Origin: Hippopus hippopus
Lineage: Eukaryota; Mollusca; Bivalvia; Cardiida; Cardiidae
NCBI GenBank assembly: GCA_946811185.2
Contig: OX328098.1
Span: 24,499,084 to 24,563,083, forward strand
DNA: 64,000 nucleotides
Direction: 5' to 3'
The notes under the pieces are model-generated. The model was not told where the DNA came from and ran no database searches. It saw only the letters and a list, made by a program, of their open reading frames with translations. Shown in pieces: positions 1 to 10,796 of this stretch. The stretch's first letter is position 1, and each line of letters opens with the position of its first letter. A program made the translations under genes and the position numbers.

Positions 1-251
1 TCTACCCGAATTAACATTTCAGTATTTATAAAGTATGCACCTTACTGTCCTAAATTCACATAAGGGGAAAGTTGAATCCGTGGTATACAACTTTTCACGG
101 CATACTCCAAAATATAAATAAGACAGCTCTTAAAACCGTTTTCGGGAAAAGAGTAAACAATTAAGAAATTAAACAGACATTTATCCCCGTTTCTAACAGT
201 ATTTTCCACACTGTTATAAAACGATATTTTTCTTCCCCTATAAAAGTATGC

Positions 252-472
252 ATTTTACCAAAGAATTCTGTGTTTTAACAACCTTGAGAAAGAAAACCTT
301 TGAAAACTTTGTGTGAAAAGGAGAAAATGCTGGTAACCAGCATTTTCTCCTTTTCCCGCAATGTTTTCTACTCTTTCAAACAGAAATCCTTTCATCTAAG
401 TCATTCTTATTCTGACGTATTGAAAATGCTTTCAGTTTGAGAAAGTCTTAAACTTTGTTGTCGGAAAGAGAT
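252..472. mobile_element. MITE family A copy A1
   Basis: This is a copy of the commonest repeat in the window, called family A here. A complete copy is about 225 bp. It starts TTAACYCTTTACCA, ends TGGTAAAGRGTTAA, and has a central hairpin built on GGAGAAAATGCTGGT and its complement. TTAA flanks with CCY...RGG ends suggest a piggyBac-mobilised MITE (inference). In A1 the hairpin lies at about 315-358 and the ends have diverged. Confidence 0.75.
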
Positions 473-1188
473 TTGACTTGAAATAGTCTTTGTTGGGTCT
501 AAAAATACGTAAAATTTGTCATGTTTGCAAATGTTATCGCAATACTGGTTGCTCGTTATTTCAGAGCCTTGGAACGAAACTGATCTCTTTCGAGACTCTT
601 CCTCACGTGACCAGTAACTGATATTTTCCGGCCTACACCATGTTAAAAAGTTGATGGTCATCAACAAGAAAAGCCTTACTTGCGTCAAGATTCTCCCATC
701 AACAGTATAAATATTCAATTAAAAAGATGGTTATTTTATCACAAATCAAGATTAGTCTAGTCATTATAGCAATGTATATGTTGGAAGCTTATTTTTCCCA
801 AAAACGAGTGTACTGGTTAGCTCCCCTGCAACAGAGTTCACAGACAGCTTATTTGAAAAGTCAGATATCTTTCGAATTGTAATTTCTAGATTTTCTTGTA
901 TTATGTTTAGTCCAGACAGCATAAATCTGTAATATTAAGATACGTTCCATGCTTTAAGACAAATTTGCGTCATCTTTTAGAAAGTGAAAGTAGATTGTGC
1001 AAGCACTTAGGATATTGCAAGGTTTGAATAGACCTAGTCATATTGTTTCTTCACTTCTGTGAAAGAGATTTACGTTTTGATTTTCTTACTCTAGTCAAAA
1101 AACATGTAGACATTGATGAAAGCACCTTCCCATTAATTCCTAAATGTATTTGCACTAGATAAATACCAGTAATGCTTGTTTGAGTAAT
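473..1188. other. AT-rich stretch, nothing recognised
   Basis: No supported coding exon, RNA gene or repeat match was seen here. The open frame at 407-718 on the minus strand mostly overlaps the end of MITE A1 and carries no recognisable domain. Confidence 0.5.
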
Positions 1189-3935
1189 TATCCTCCTCAG
1201 AAAAGGCGGCGGGGGATATGGTAATACTAGCCGTCCGTCCTTCCGTCCGTCCTTCTGTCTGTCTGTCCGCCCTTCGGTCCCAAAATTGTCCGGAGCTTAA
1301 CTCAAAAATTATTTAAGTTGTAAACATGAAACTTCACAGGTACATAAATCTCATAAAGGAAAAGTGCAGTTCACAAGAACCATAACTCTTGGTTGCATAA
1401 TTAAGGTGTTGCCCTATGTTATTTTTCATACTTAAATTTTGTCCGGAGCATAACTCAAAAACTTTTAGAGGTGTAAACATGAAACCTCACAGGTACATAG
1501 ATCTCTTCAGGGAGAAGTGCAGTGTACAAGAAACATAACTCTTGATTGCATAGTTTAGGGGTAATTGCCCTTTGTTATTTTTCATACTTAAATTTTTTTC
1601 GGAGCATAACTCAAAAACTTATAGAGGTGTAAACACGAAACTTCACAGGTATATATATCTCTTCAGGGAGAAGTGCAGTGTACATGAAACATAACTCTTG
1701 ATTGCATAATTTAGTAGTTATTGCCCTTTGTTATTTTTCATACTTAAATTTTGTCCGGAGCATAACCTAAAAAGTATTCTAGATGTAAACATGATACTTC
1801 ACAGGTGGATAGATCAAATCAAGAAGTGCAGTGCACAAGAACCATAACTCTTGATTGTATAGTAAGGAGTTATTGACCTTTAGTATTTTTTTCTTCCTTT
1901 AATTTTGTCAATAGCATAACTTGAAAACTACATGAGATGTAAACATGAAACTACACTGGTTGATAGATGACATTGAGTAAAAGTGCAGTGCACAAGAACC
2001 CTTACTTTTAGTGCAATAATATACGAGTTATTGCCCTTTGTTATTTTTCATACTTAAATTTTTTCTAGAACATAACTCAAAAACAATTAGAGGTGGAAAC
2101 ATGAAACTTCACAGGTGGATAGATCTCTATAGGGAGAAGTGCAGTGCACAAGAACCATAGCTCTCTATTGCATAGTTATGCAGTTATTGACCTGTGTTAT
2201 TTTTCATACTTAATTTTTTTTCCGGAGCATAAATCAAAAACAATTAGAGGTGTAAACATGAAACTTCACAGGTACATAGATTACTTTAAGGAAAAGTGCA
2301 GGTCACAAGAACCATAACTCTTGGTTGCAAAGTTAATAAGTTATTGACCTTTCTTATTTTTTCTTCCTTTAATTTTGTCAAGAGTATAACTTGAAAACTT
2401 CATGAGATATAAACATGAAACTTAGACGGTTAATTGATCTTATCAAGGACAAATGCAGTGCACAAGAATTATAACTTTCAGTACCATAATTTAGGAGTTA
2501 CTGCCCCATGTTATTTTCATACTTAAATTTTGTCAGGATCATAACATAAAATGCATTCGAGGTGTAAACATGATACTCCACAGGTGGATAGATCACATCA
2601 AGGAGAAGTGCAGTGGACAAGAACCATAACTCTTGGTTGCATAATTAAGGATTTATTGACCTTTAGTATTTTTTCAACCTTTAATTTTGTCAAGAGCATA
2701 ACTTAAAAACTACATGAGATGTAAACATGAAACTTCACAGGTTGATAGATGACATTAAGAAGAAGAGCAGTGCACAAGAACCATAAATTTCAGTGCCATA
2801 ATATATGAGTTACGCCCTTTGTTCATTTTCATACTAAAATTTTTCTAAAGCATAACTCAAAAACTATAAGAGGTGAATTACCATACTTCACAGGTGGATA
2901 GATCTTATTAAGGAAAAGTGCAGTGCTCCAGTACCATAACTCTTGATTGCATTTTTCAGGAGCTATTGCCCTTTGTTATTTTTCATTCTTAAATTTTGTC
3001 CAGAGCATAACTTAAAAACTACTTGAGATATAAACATGAAACTACACAGGTTGATAGATGACAGCAAGGAAAAGTACATTGTACAAGAAACATAACATTC
3101 AGTCTTAAAATTCAGGAGTAATTTCCCTTTGATATTTTTCTTACTTTAATTTTTCCTTGAGCATAACTCAAAAACTATCAGAGTTGTATACTTCATATGT
3201 GCATAGATCACATTAAGAACAAGTGCACTGCAAAGAACCATAGTTTTAGGTTGCATAGTTAAGGAGTTATTGACCTTTGTTATTTTTTCTTTCTTTAATG
3301 TTGTCCAGATCGTAACTTGAAAAGAAGATGAGATAGTAACATGAAACTTCACAGGTTGATAAATGACATTGAGGAGAAGTGTAGTGTACAAGAACCATAA
3401 CTTCAGTGCCATAATTTAGGAGTTATTTCCCTTTGTTATTTTTTATACTTAAATTTTGTCCGGAGCATAACTTGAAAATTATAAAAGGTTTCAATGTGAG
3501 ACTTCAGAGTTGGGCAGATTTTATTGAGGAGAAAAGCAGTACCATGATTTTTGAGTTATGTCCCTTTGTTAATTTTTGAGTCTCAAGGTTTCTTTGGAAC
3601 ATGACTCGAGCTGTATTAAACTACAGCTGGATAGTTGTCTCCGAGGAGGAGTGCAGTACATAAGAATGATAGGTATACCTTCCATAATTGTTTATTTATT
3701 CCTCTTTGTTTCTTTTCAGATTTTTTTTTTCTGTGTGATTTCATGTGTTTACACTTGACAGCTATATAAGAAAAGGGTACCTCGTTGAAGTTTTTTATTG
3801 TACTTTGTATCTGTAATTGCAAGAAAATAATTCTTACATCTAGCTTTATTAGCCTTTCAACCAACCTACAAGAAGAAAAATATCTTTTTGAGCAAGCATT
3901 CGGCAGGGGATGGCCATGTCAACATGGCTCTTGTT
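1189..3935 (-). mobile_element. pearl/HINE-type element with ~16 core repeats
   Basis: This is a non-autonomous Helitron-like element read on the minus strand. Its 5' end at 3935 reads AACAAGAGCCATGTTGACAT, which contains a small hairpin. A long core of ~155-bp tandem repeats follows, then a CCGT/CTGT-type microsatellite (about 1231-1280) and a 3' terminal hairpin of C-rich and G-rich arms (about 1190-1218). This order matches the pearl/HINE class known in bivalves, where core repeats of about 150-160 bp sit next to a tetranucleotide microsatellite. Class assignment is by structure only. Confidence 0.7.
1280..3625. repeat. ~155-bp tandem repeat array, about 16 units
   Basis: The word CATAACT or a close variant recurs near 1761, 1915, 2071, 2228, 2385, 2540, 2697, 2851, 3006, 3162, 3311 and 3466, with earlier units near 1290, 1446 and 1604. 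Spacing is nearly always 153-157 bp. Each unit also has a GTGCAGTGCACAAGAACC-like stretch. Short open frames here (for example 3146-3412 minus) are by-products of the repeat. Confidence 0.9.
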
Positions 3936-4602
3936 TGTCTTGAAAAACGGTATAGATCCAGAAAGCACAGCTTAAGCCGATTATGCAACTTTGTGTTGTA
4001 CTATGGTAAAAAGATTTTCTGTTGAAGTATGGAAGTAACAATAGAAATGGTATCAACTCTTCTCATGCTCTTTCCAACTTAAATGGCCTTTGTGGACAGT
4101 GTGGATTAGCACCAGTATGCACAAACGTGCGGTCTGATCATGATCTACACTGCCCTCTCTCAACCAAGCTGGAATGTTTGACAGGTTCTTATAAATTTAC
4201 AAGCAGACGCAGATTAGTAAAGAAAATGCATGTTTATTTTAGGCTTTTACTACACACTTAGTCACATACACGCTGTCACACTCATATGTACGATGAACAA
4301 TGATATTAAGCTAAATGCTATCGACAAGGAAATGCTTTCTCTTCTTTCATGAGGCATTGTAACAGGAACATGTATGTACATGTAGTCTACGCAGTAATTG
4401 GTTATTGTTACTCTTTTTCATAGTAAAAAAAGTCTTATCAGACAGGGTAAATCTTTGATCAGAATGCATGTTTTAAGTAGATCTATAGCTTAATCACTGA
4501 TCAAAACTGGCACAGTATCTGGTTGGCTTGCCCTGACCAAGAATGAAAGTTTCATTTTTATTATTACGCGTATGATTGCTGTTATTATTATTATTATTTC
4601 AA
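3936..4602. other. AT-rich stretch, nothing recognised
   Basis: No repeat family seen elsewhere in the window could be matched, apart from a short (TTA)n run near 4580. A 79-codon open frame at 4022-4261 has no recognisable domain or splice context. Confidence 0.45.
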
Positions 4603-4835
4603 AATAACTCTTTGCCAAATGATTTTCTCGTTTTAATGACCCTAATCATGAGAGAGTAAGCTTTGGAAGGTATCCTGGGGAAAGGTGAAAAATGTTGGTA
4701 ACCAGCATTTTCTCCATTTTATGAAATCACATTTTTTTGTAGCCTTATCAAAATTAAATCCTGTTATATTTAATTTAACCTTGCAATTGTTTTAAATTTG
4801 GACAGGTAAAATTTGGTCTTCTATTAGGGAGTTAA
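4603..4835. mobile_element. MITE family A copy A2, diverged
   Basis: The left end reads AACTCTTTGCCAAATG and the right end GGGAGTTAA. The central hairpin is still visible around 4690-4720 but its right arm is degraded. Confidence 0.6.
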
Positions 4836-5340
4836 CTCACATCTCTCCAGTAAAATGAATTTTAAAACTAGAATGAAAGTGCAAACTCTTATTGTGGCGC
4901 CGCATGAGCGGCGGCACTATATTTTTATTCACTTTTGAAAAGTGCCTGCGGAGGTAGCTATATTTACTATATGGACTGGATCAGTGTTTTTTTTAATATA
5001 CATGTAAAAATACGGTACTTTCATTACCAGATCGAGCCCATACCAACTTTGTTTTTCTATTTGGACTGATTTTTTTGTTGTTTTTTAACATGTAAAATAC
5101 CGTACTTTCATTGCCAGATCAATAAAAACCAGATCGTACCCCAGATGGCCCAGAGTTTAAATATTTGTCATGTAGTATCACCACATGGACCTCTAAGAGG
5201 TTTGTTCAAGTGATGCCCTTGGCATAAAAAATTAACCTGCTGTAATGTGCCCTATTTCATAAACAACTGATTTGTGGCGCCACTGATGTCATGCATCAAT
5301 ATTTTCTTGTTCTAGTTTTAAGATTCATTTCTCTGCCAGC
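4836..5340. repeat. Possible TIR element with GGCGCC motifs
   Basis: Imperfect inverted ends are visible: AAAACTAGAATGAAAG near 4864 on the left and the complement of CTTGTTCTAGTTTT near 5305 on the right. Just inside them TGTGGCGCC occurs at both ends. Two similar ~80-bp blocks inside, each with TACGGTACTTTCATT-like sequence, are direct repeats. Class unknown. The right flank (about 5327-5430) resembles 18653-18760. Confidence 0.4.
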
Positions 5341-5478
5341 AACTGGAACTTTGACAGACAGTCCAGTAACAAGTTGTCAGACTCATGTTAATATCAGTAC
5401 ACTTGAATAGTATGAATTAAAAATTTGCATGCAGTTTGAACCCGATTTGTTTACTTTTGACCAAAAGTAGGCCTTTCA

Positions 5479-5705
5479 TTAATTCTTTAACAATCAACAA
5501 AACTTTAGACTTGTCCAAATTCAAAGCATTTGCAGACTGCATATCCAAGGTGGCTCAAATGATAGGACTTGCTTTTGATTGTGCAGAAAACATTGCGGGA
5601 AAAGGAGAAAATGCTGGTTACCAGCATTTTCTCCTTTTCCCGTAATGTTTTCAAAAGCTTTCTCTCAGGTTCATTAAAACTCGGGATTATCTGGTAAAGG
5701 GTTAA
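5479..5705. mobile_element. MITE family A copy A3
   Basis: The copy is bounded by TTAA on both sides and ends GGTAAAGGGTTAA. The central hairpin (about 5590-5644) is close to perfect. Confidence 0.8.
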
Positions 5706-5849
5706 TATGCTTTATTGAAGAAGAATACTGGCAATGATTCAGATGGGTATTGGCTATTAATGTGATCTTAACATTATGTTAGAAATTTGAAAAGTTTAAA
5801 GTGCCAGGAAGGTTTATGCATGCCTTCTACCAAAAATCCCTTGTTTTAT

Positions 5850-6095
5850 GATTCTGAGGAAGTATACATAGTGAATGAACTCTTTTGAAAGCATTGTGGA
5901 AGAGTGCTTTGGAAAACATTGCAGTGAAAAAAAAAAACAAAATGCTGGTTACCAGTCTTTCCTTCTTTTTCCAAAATGTTTTGAAAAGCATTCCTCCATG
6001 ATGTACTTTCTTCTATGACTATCCTTTGAAAGACAAATTTCATTATTTGATCAAAATCTAACTTTTTTTGTTTTGTTTTCAAAAGGTCGCAATTT
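5850..6095. mobile_element. MITE family A copy A4, degraded
   Basis: The core ATGCTGGTTACCAG is kept, but it is flanked by an A-run on one side and a decayed right arm. Terminal motifs are lost. Confidence 0.45.
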
Positions 6096-6130
6096 GAAGA
6101 AGTCTAAAAACCTGTCATGTCGTTCAGAGT

Positions 6131-6305
6131 CAACCCTTTACCACATGACAAAAATTTAGACTCATTAATATTGATAGCATTTGTAGAGAAGAAATTAAAC
6201 ATGACTCAAATAATGAGATTTGTTTTTCATACAGTAGAAAACTTTGTGGGAAAAGGAGGAAATGCTGGTTACCAGGCTTTTCTCACCTACACTTTCTGCT
6301 TTGCT
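6131..6305. mobile_element. MITE family A copy A5, 3'-truncated
   Basis: The left end (CAACCCTTTACCACATGAC) and left hairpin arm are intact. Sequence departs from the family right after the hairpin. Confidence 0.6.
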
Positions 6306-7104
6306 AAAACACTGTAGACAAAAGCAACTATGCAATTATTTGGGTCTTATTTCTAGGATAAACATTTCTGTTCATTTTATTTGCCATTCTAAGAGTTAAA
6401 AGTTTCCAAAGTTTTTGTAATGTTATATAATGAATTATTATATTAAATATCAATAATTATTAACAGTACCTTTATCGCAAAAATGAAGCCAGTCTGTTAA
6501 ATAACCAAAAGATATGTCCCATGGCAAAACTCATGTCAGCAAATGAAAAGGTCGTAAATTTGGGGTAGGAAAGTCCCTTAACACATACATGCATGTAAAG
6601 CTGATATCTACAGTGTTTTGTGGTGGTATTGATGAAAGAAAGAATGTAAGAAATGCTGTTCATGTCAATTACACCAGGTTACATTTTATTACATACTTTT
6701 AAGTTAATGTCTGATAACTTTTCAAAGCCACCAAGTTACATTTTATTACATCCTTTTAAGTTACATGTCTGATAACTTTTCAAAGCACAATCTGAGCCAT
6801 GCTCTGGCAAAATGGAGCTCAATGCATCTCAATACCCAGCAAGTCATCACATAACAAGAGGGCCATGATGGCTCTGTATCACTCCACTGGCAAATAAGTA
6901 CAAACATGACATACCAAACATTACAATTCTACGCCAAATCGGGTTTTGAACAAGAAGATTTTCAAAGTTTTCTCTATAAAAAACTTTGTAAAAGTTGTGA
7001 CTCCAGGGTGAAGCTATTTTTGACCACAGAGCTAAAATTACTTGAACCCTGGCAGACCAACATCTGGTGCCTATATAAGCCTATGTAAAACTTATGACGA
7101 GTGT

Positions 7105-7908
7105 CAGGGGTCAAATTTAACTTTTTTTTCGACTAGCAAAAATTTGCTTGTGACCATTTTTTCTACTAGCCAAAATCAATTTTGTACTAGCAATATTTTA
7201 ACCCATTGCCACTCAGTCCCGTGTTTTAACGACTCTGAAATGAGAAACTTATGAAAACATTGTGACAAAAGGAGAAATTGCTCATAATAAGCAATTTCTC
7301 CATTTCCCACAATGTTTTCTACATTATTAGAGAATTAACTTTCCTTTGTACCAAATGCAGACGCTTTCAATTTGGGAGAGTCTAAATATTGTTGAGTGGG
7401 TCTCCTCTGTTTGCTCATACAATATTATAGCTCAGACTCTACACATTCTGCATGGCAAAGAAATATCCTTTGTTTGGACAAACTGTTTGATCATTAATTT
7501 ATATTAAATAAATATTCCGGCGATGTCACGGAATCCGGCCTATTGCCGAAAAAACTGGATATTTTTCGCTCCATACTCTCAGCGAGGCAATGCAGACGTA
7601 TAAACAACGCCAGAATCATCTACGCGCTTTAAATATCGGATAGATGTATTTACAATATCGCAACAAGCGTCTCTACGAATACCGGTCACGTGGTCGGTGA
7701 TACTCTCAAAAGATCGTTCTACACCGCATACGGCAATTCAGTTTACACGAAAAACGATCGCATTTATGGATTAATTCAGATTTTTAAGCGGTAGGTTTGC
7801 CCATTTTCCGGCGCACTCGCAAATTATTTCGAGTGCTAGAATTTGGCACTCGCATTTTTTCATTTCAGCTCGCATTTTGCGAGTTTGCGACCGTTAAATT
7901 TGAACCTT
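7105..7908. mobile_element. TIR element inside the pearl/HINE copy
   Basis: The inverted ends are GGTCAAATTTAAC on the left and GTTAAATTTGAACC on the right. The direct flank GAGTGT occurs at 7099-7104 and 7909-7914. The interior is richer in CpG than its surroundings (for example 7500-7790). It carries a family A MITE. The CAGGGG-like left end would suit a hAT-type element, but the 6-bp flank does not settle this. Confidence 0.45.
7198..7402. mobile_element. MITE family A copy A6
   Basis: It starts at a TTAA with AACCCATTGCCAC. The hairpin is a variant: GGAGAAATTGCTCATAATAA. The right terminal motif is diverged. This is the innermost layer of the 6788-8502 nest. Confidence 0.6.
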
Positions 7909-8747
7909 GAGTGTAATTGAGCAAATTTTGACCCAAGGGCTATAATTTAAAAAATCTTGCTAGAGGTCTTCTAGATAAATACACATGCAAGATTTGGTAG
8001 CCCTAGTCCATATGGTTAGGAACAAGAATATTTTTAAAGTTTTCACAATATACGCCCATGTAAAACATGTGACTGCCTGGGCAGGGCCAAAATTGACCCC
8101 AAAGCTATAATTTGAATACCCTAAGAAGAAGTCCACTAGATAAAGCTACATGCAAAATCTGGTAGCCAACTGCCTTGTGGGCAGCAATGAGAGTTCTTAA
8201 TTTTTCACTATATATGCCGTAGATGTAGGTATGGAATCGGCCGAGTTGTGACGAGCGACACAGGGCCATGACCTAAGCTTGCTGGCCTTTGGCCAGTGGA
8301 GCTAAAAATAAATCAATAAAATCCAGTTTGTTTCGCATCTGACATGATCATGCAGTAGAATGGTCCTTTGACATACAGAAGATTTGAAGATAGCAAAAAG
8401 ATTCGGCCCATGTCAGCCCGAGCGGACTATGCAGGCTGACATGGGTCGATTCTTTTTGCAGTTGAATTAAGTCCCCTTTTCACAAAGCATGGCTCATATG
8501 TCATAAACCAGGTGGTTAGACCTCTTTTTTAGTTGATCTTGCAATTGTGTGTCCCATATATATTATATTTCATGTGTCTATTTTTAGAAATGTTATGGGT
8601 AAAGAAATGTCGTAATTTAAGCTGGGGGGAATTATTTCCCCGTCACAGTGAATATTTCCCTCCTGCCGAAAATCTGGAACTACTTTTTTAAGTTTTTTGA
8701 AGTTTTAAAAGTGGCTTTCGTTGACAAAATAATCAGAGGAAATATAA

Positions 8748-8918
8748 TATATAATTTATTTCTTCAGCTTGTGGTTAATATGGGGAAATATTTGCCTCAA
8801 AAGGGAAAGGTCCGCGAAAATAACTCGTGCCTTACGGCACTCGTTATTTTCGCATACCTTTCCCTTTTTCGGCAAATATTTCCCCATATTAACCACAAGC
8901 TGATGAAATAAACTCTAT
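8748..8918. repeat. Long near-perfect hairpin, ~75-bp arms
   Basis: The left arm runs from ATAATTTATTTC through CAGCTTGTGGTTAATATGGG to CTCGTGCC. The right arm is its complement, with a loop of only a few bases (TTAC) near 8834. Mismatches are few. The open frame at 8648-8911 is a by-product of this symmetry. No family A or B motif is present. Confidence 0.85.
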
Positions 8919-9012
8919 TTATCGTTTCTCATCACAGCCAAAATACTTAAAATGATTTTACAAATATCCTTGCAGCATGAGGATAGCAGACAGGCAAGGT
9001 GTTTCATGAATA

Positions 9013-9483
9013 AATGAGCCTTGCTCTGGGAAAATGGTGTTTAACTCTTTTTACCAGATAACAACATTTTGACGCGTAGAAATTAAACGCATATGCAGAC
9101 AATGAATGAAATGTGGCTGAACTGACTTGTTTTTTCTTTGAAAGGTTAGAAACATTGTGGGAACTGGAAAAAATGCTGATTAACAGCATTTTCTCCTTTT
9201 CCTATGATGATTTCAAGAGCTTTATTTCTAAGGGTAGAGAAAACTCCAGATTGTATGGTAAGGAGTTATTGTTTCTCTGCGAAGCATTAGACAAAGAAGA
9301 CAATTATGGATCCACAAAATCCATTTTGTCTCAAAACCAACCGTTGAGTTTTGAGGTTGAATGGTCCTTGGACATGCAGAAAATTCACCAAAAGCAAAAA
9401 ATTTTGACAGAATACACAGGCTGACCTAGGTCAATCCTTTTTCACAGATGCATTAAACCCCTGTTCACAGAGGATGGCTTAAA
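9013..9483 (+). mobile_element. MITE family B copy B2, split by MITE A7
   Basis: The left end (AATGAGCCTTGCTCTGGG) stops at the TTAA of 9041, and the rest resumes at about 9268 with TCTCTGCGAAGC. The right end is TTCACAGAGGATGGCTTA. The 9113-9424 open frame spans this junction and is not a gene. Confidence 0.7.
9041..9268. mobile_element. MITE family A copy A7 inserted in B2
   Basis: It starts TTAACTCTTTTTACCAG and ends GGTAAGGAGTTA. It sits exactly at the TTAA that follows the conserved left end of family B, so the pre-insertion site can be inferred from other family B copies. Confidence 0.75.
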
Positions 9484-9487
9484 TACC

Positions 9488-9868
9488 TGTTAAGATTTTG
9501 TTGCTAAAGGAGAAATTGCTCATAAAAAGTAATATTCCTTTAGCCAAAACGTTTTCAAAAGTGGCTGGCTGTAAGATATAGTAAGTTATCTGCCAGAGAT
9601 GGTGAATTAGCCCTTTAGCAATCAATACTGAAATGATTGATAAAAATAGGCCCTGATCATTCCAAATTATCCTATTACTATTACAATCTAAAAGATGAAC
9701 TCTTTTAGCATTGAGGGAAATATAGGATATTCAGGTAACGAGCATATTTCCCCTAAAAAGCCATTTCAAATTACCAATCCCATCCTTTGAGCCCAATATG
9801 CTCTGCCATCTACAAATGCTTTCAATCTGAAGAGATCTTAAAGTTTGTTCTCTGGTATAGAGTTACTT
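9488..9868. mobile_element. Two degraded family A fragments
   Basis: The first (about 9488-9595) keeps AAAGGAGAAATTGCTCAT and part of the right arm. The second (about 9603-9868) keeps an AATTAGCCCTTTAGCA-like left end, a weak hairpin near 9740 and CAAATGCTTTCAAT on the right. Confidence 0.4.
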
Positions 9869-10047
9869 ATACCAGATCAAATCCTTATTGTATTTATGTA
9901 TTTCTTTATGTATTTCTGTCCTTCAAGCCACTTTTGTAAATCTATACACCTTTCTGGTCTGTATTTCATGATTTTTTTGCTTCTTTCAATTGTTTGTGTA
10001 CCAAATACCAGCACCAGTAAATGAGCGGTGCTCTTGTGAAAGGCAGT

Positions 10048-10275
10048 TTAACCCTTTACCAAACGACAAATTCAACACCCTTCCAAATTGAAAGCATCTG
10101 TAGACAACAAATTTGAAAGTAGTACAAAAGTGTTTAAGTTTTTTGGACAGGGTAGAAAACACTGTGGGAAAAGGAGAAAATGCTAGTTACCAGCATTTAT
10201 TCATTTTCCCTCAATGTTTTCAAAAGGCCTCTTCCTAAGGGACGTGAAAATAGGGTTTGTGGGGTAAAGGGTTAA
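10048..10275. mobile_element. MITE family A copy A10, complete
   Basis: TTAACCCTTTACCAAACGAC at the left and GGGTAAAGGGTTAA at the right, 228 bp. The last ~23 bp (TTTGTGAGGTAAAGGGTTAA) is repeated at 10288-10307, possibly as the trace of an earlier end. Confidence 0.85.
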
Positions 10276-10310
10276 TATAAACACGGGTTTGTGAGGTAAA
10301 GGGTTAATAT

Positions 10311-10545
10311 ATCTTCGTGATGCATTATTCCAAGCATGTCATCATAATTATAATGGATCCATAAAACCAATTTTTTCTAACAACCGACTGAATCATGAGG
10401 TATAATGGTCCATGGACATGTAGAAAATTTACCAATAGCAAAAACCTTTTGCTCATGTTAGCCTGCATGAAATGCTCAGGCTGACATGGGTTGATACTTT
10501 TTGAGAATGCATTAAACCCCTTTTTTAAAGTGCACAACTCAAATC
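10311..10545 (+). mobile_element. MITE family B copy B3, left end lost
   Basis: It begins inside the left TIR at CTTCGTGATGCATTA and runs through AATGGATCCATAAAACC and the CAGGCTGACATGGG palindrome to GAATGCATTAAACCCC. The left terminus appears to have been replaced by the tail of A10. Confidence 0.6.
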
Positions 10546-10654
10546 ATTTTCAATCTAAAATTTCTTCCAATATTATGCATCAAGTTTCTCTCATGCTTTC
10601 TTGCTCTCAAACCTATTTTATTTTCCCTTTTGAACATCTTTGTACAATATGCCA

Positions 10655-10680
10655 TGCCTGTCTCTCTCTCTCTCTCTCTC
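10655..10680. repeat. (TC)n microsatellite
   Basis: A run of about ten TC dinucleotides ends at 10680 and is followed by ACATAAAATGG. Confidence 0.8.
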
Positions 10681-10796
10681 ACATAAAATGGTAAAAGTAA
10701 AGTAAAGGAAAACATAGAAAAACAGACGAATTGCTTGTACAAAGCAACAGTTACCCAATATCCAAGTGTTTCAAAACTTCCAACATATACTGTATA

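Larger units (their letters stand above)
6856..8311 (+). mobile_element. pearl/HINE-type element, AACAAGAGGGCC family
   Basis: It starts AACAAGAGGGCCATGATGG (hairpin) and ends with a GGCCTTTGGCC hairpin and AGCTAAAA. Core units containing CTATATAAGCCTATGTAAAA and TTTTGACCC recur before and after an internal insertion. It interrupts family B copy B1 and shares its ends with the copies at 30012 and 61994. Confidence 0.65.
6788..8502 (+). mobile_element. MITE family B copy B1, split by insertion
   Basis: Family B is a second MITE type of about 240 bp. Its inverted ends read ATGAGCCATGCTCTG, followed by a TTAATGCATC motif, and it has an inner palindrome around CAGGCTGAC...GTCAGCCTG. B1 has its left part at 6788-6855 and its right part at about 8312-8502. 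The two parts are separated by a ~1.45-kb Helitron-like element. Confidence 0.7.

Noticed and set aside
1280..3625. Regular repeats considered as a CRISPR-like or coding repeat array
   Set aside because: The period is ~155 bp with diverged units in a eukaryotic context, and it ends in an ACGG-type microsatellite and hairpin, fitting a pearl/HINE element.
9113..9424. 103-codon plus-strand frame
   Set aside because: It crosses the junction of MITE A7 and MITE B2 and is built entirely of repeat sequence.
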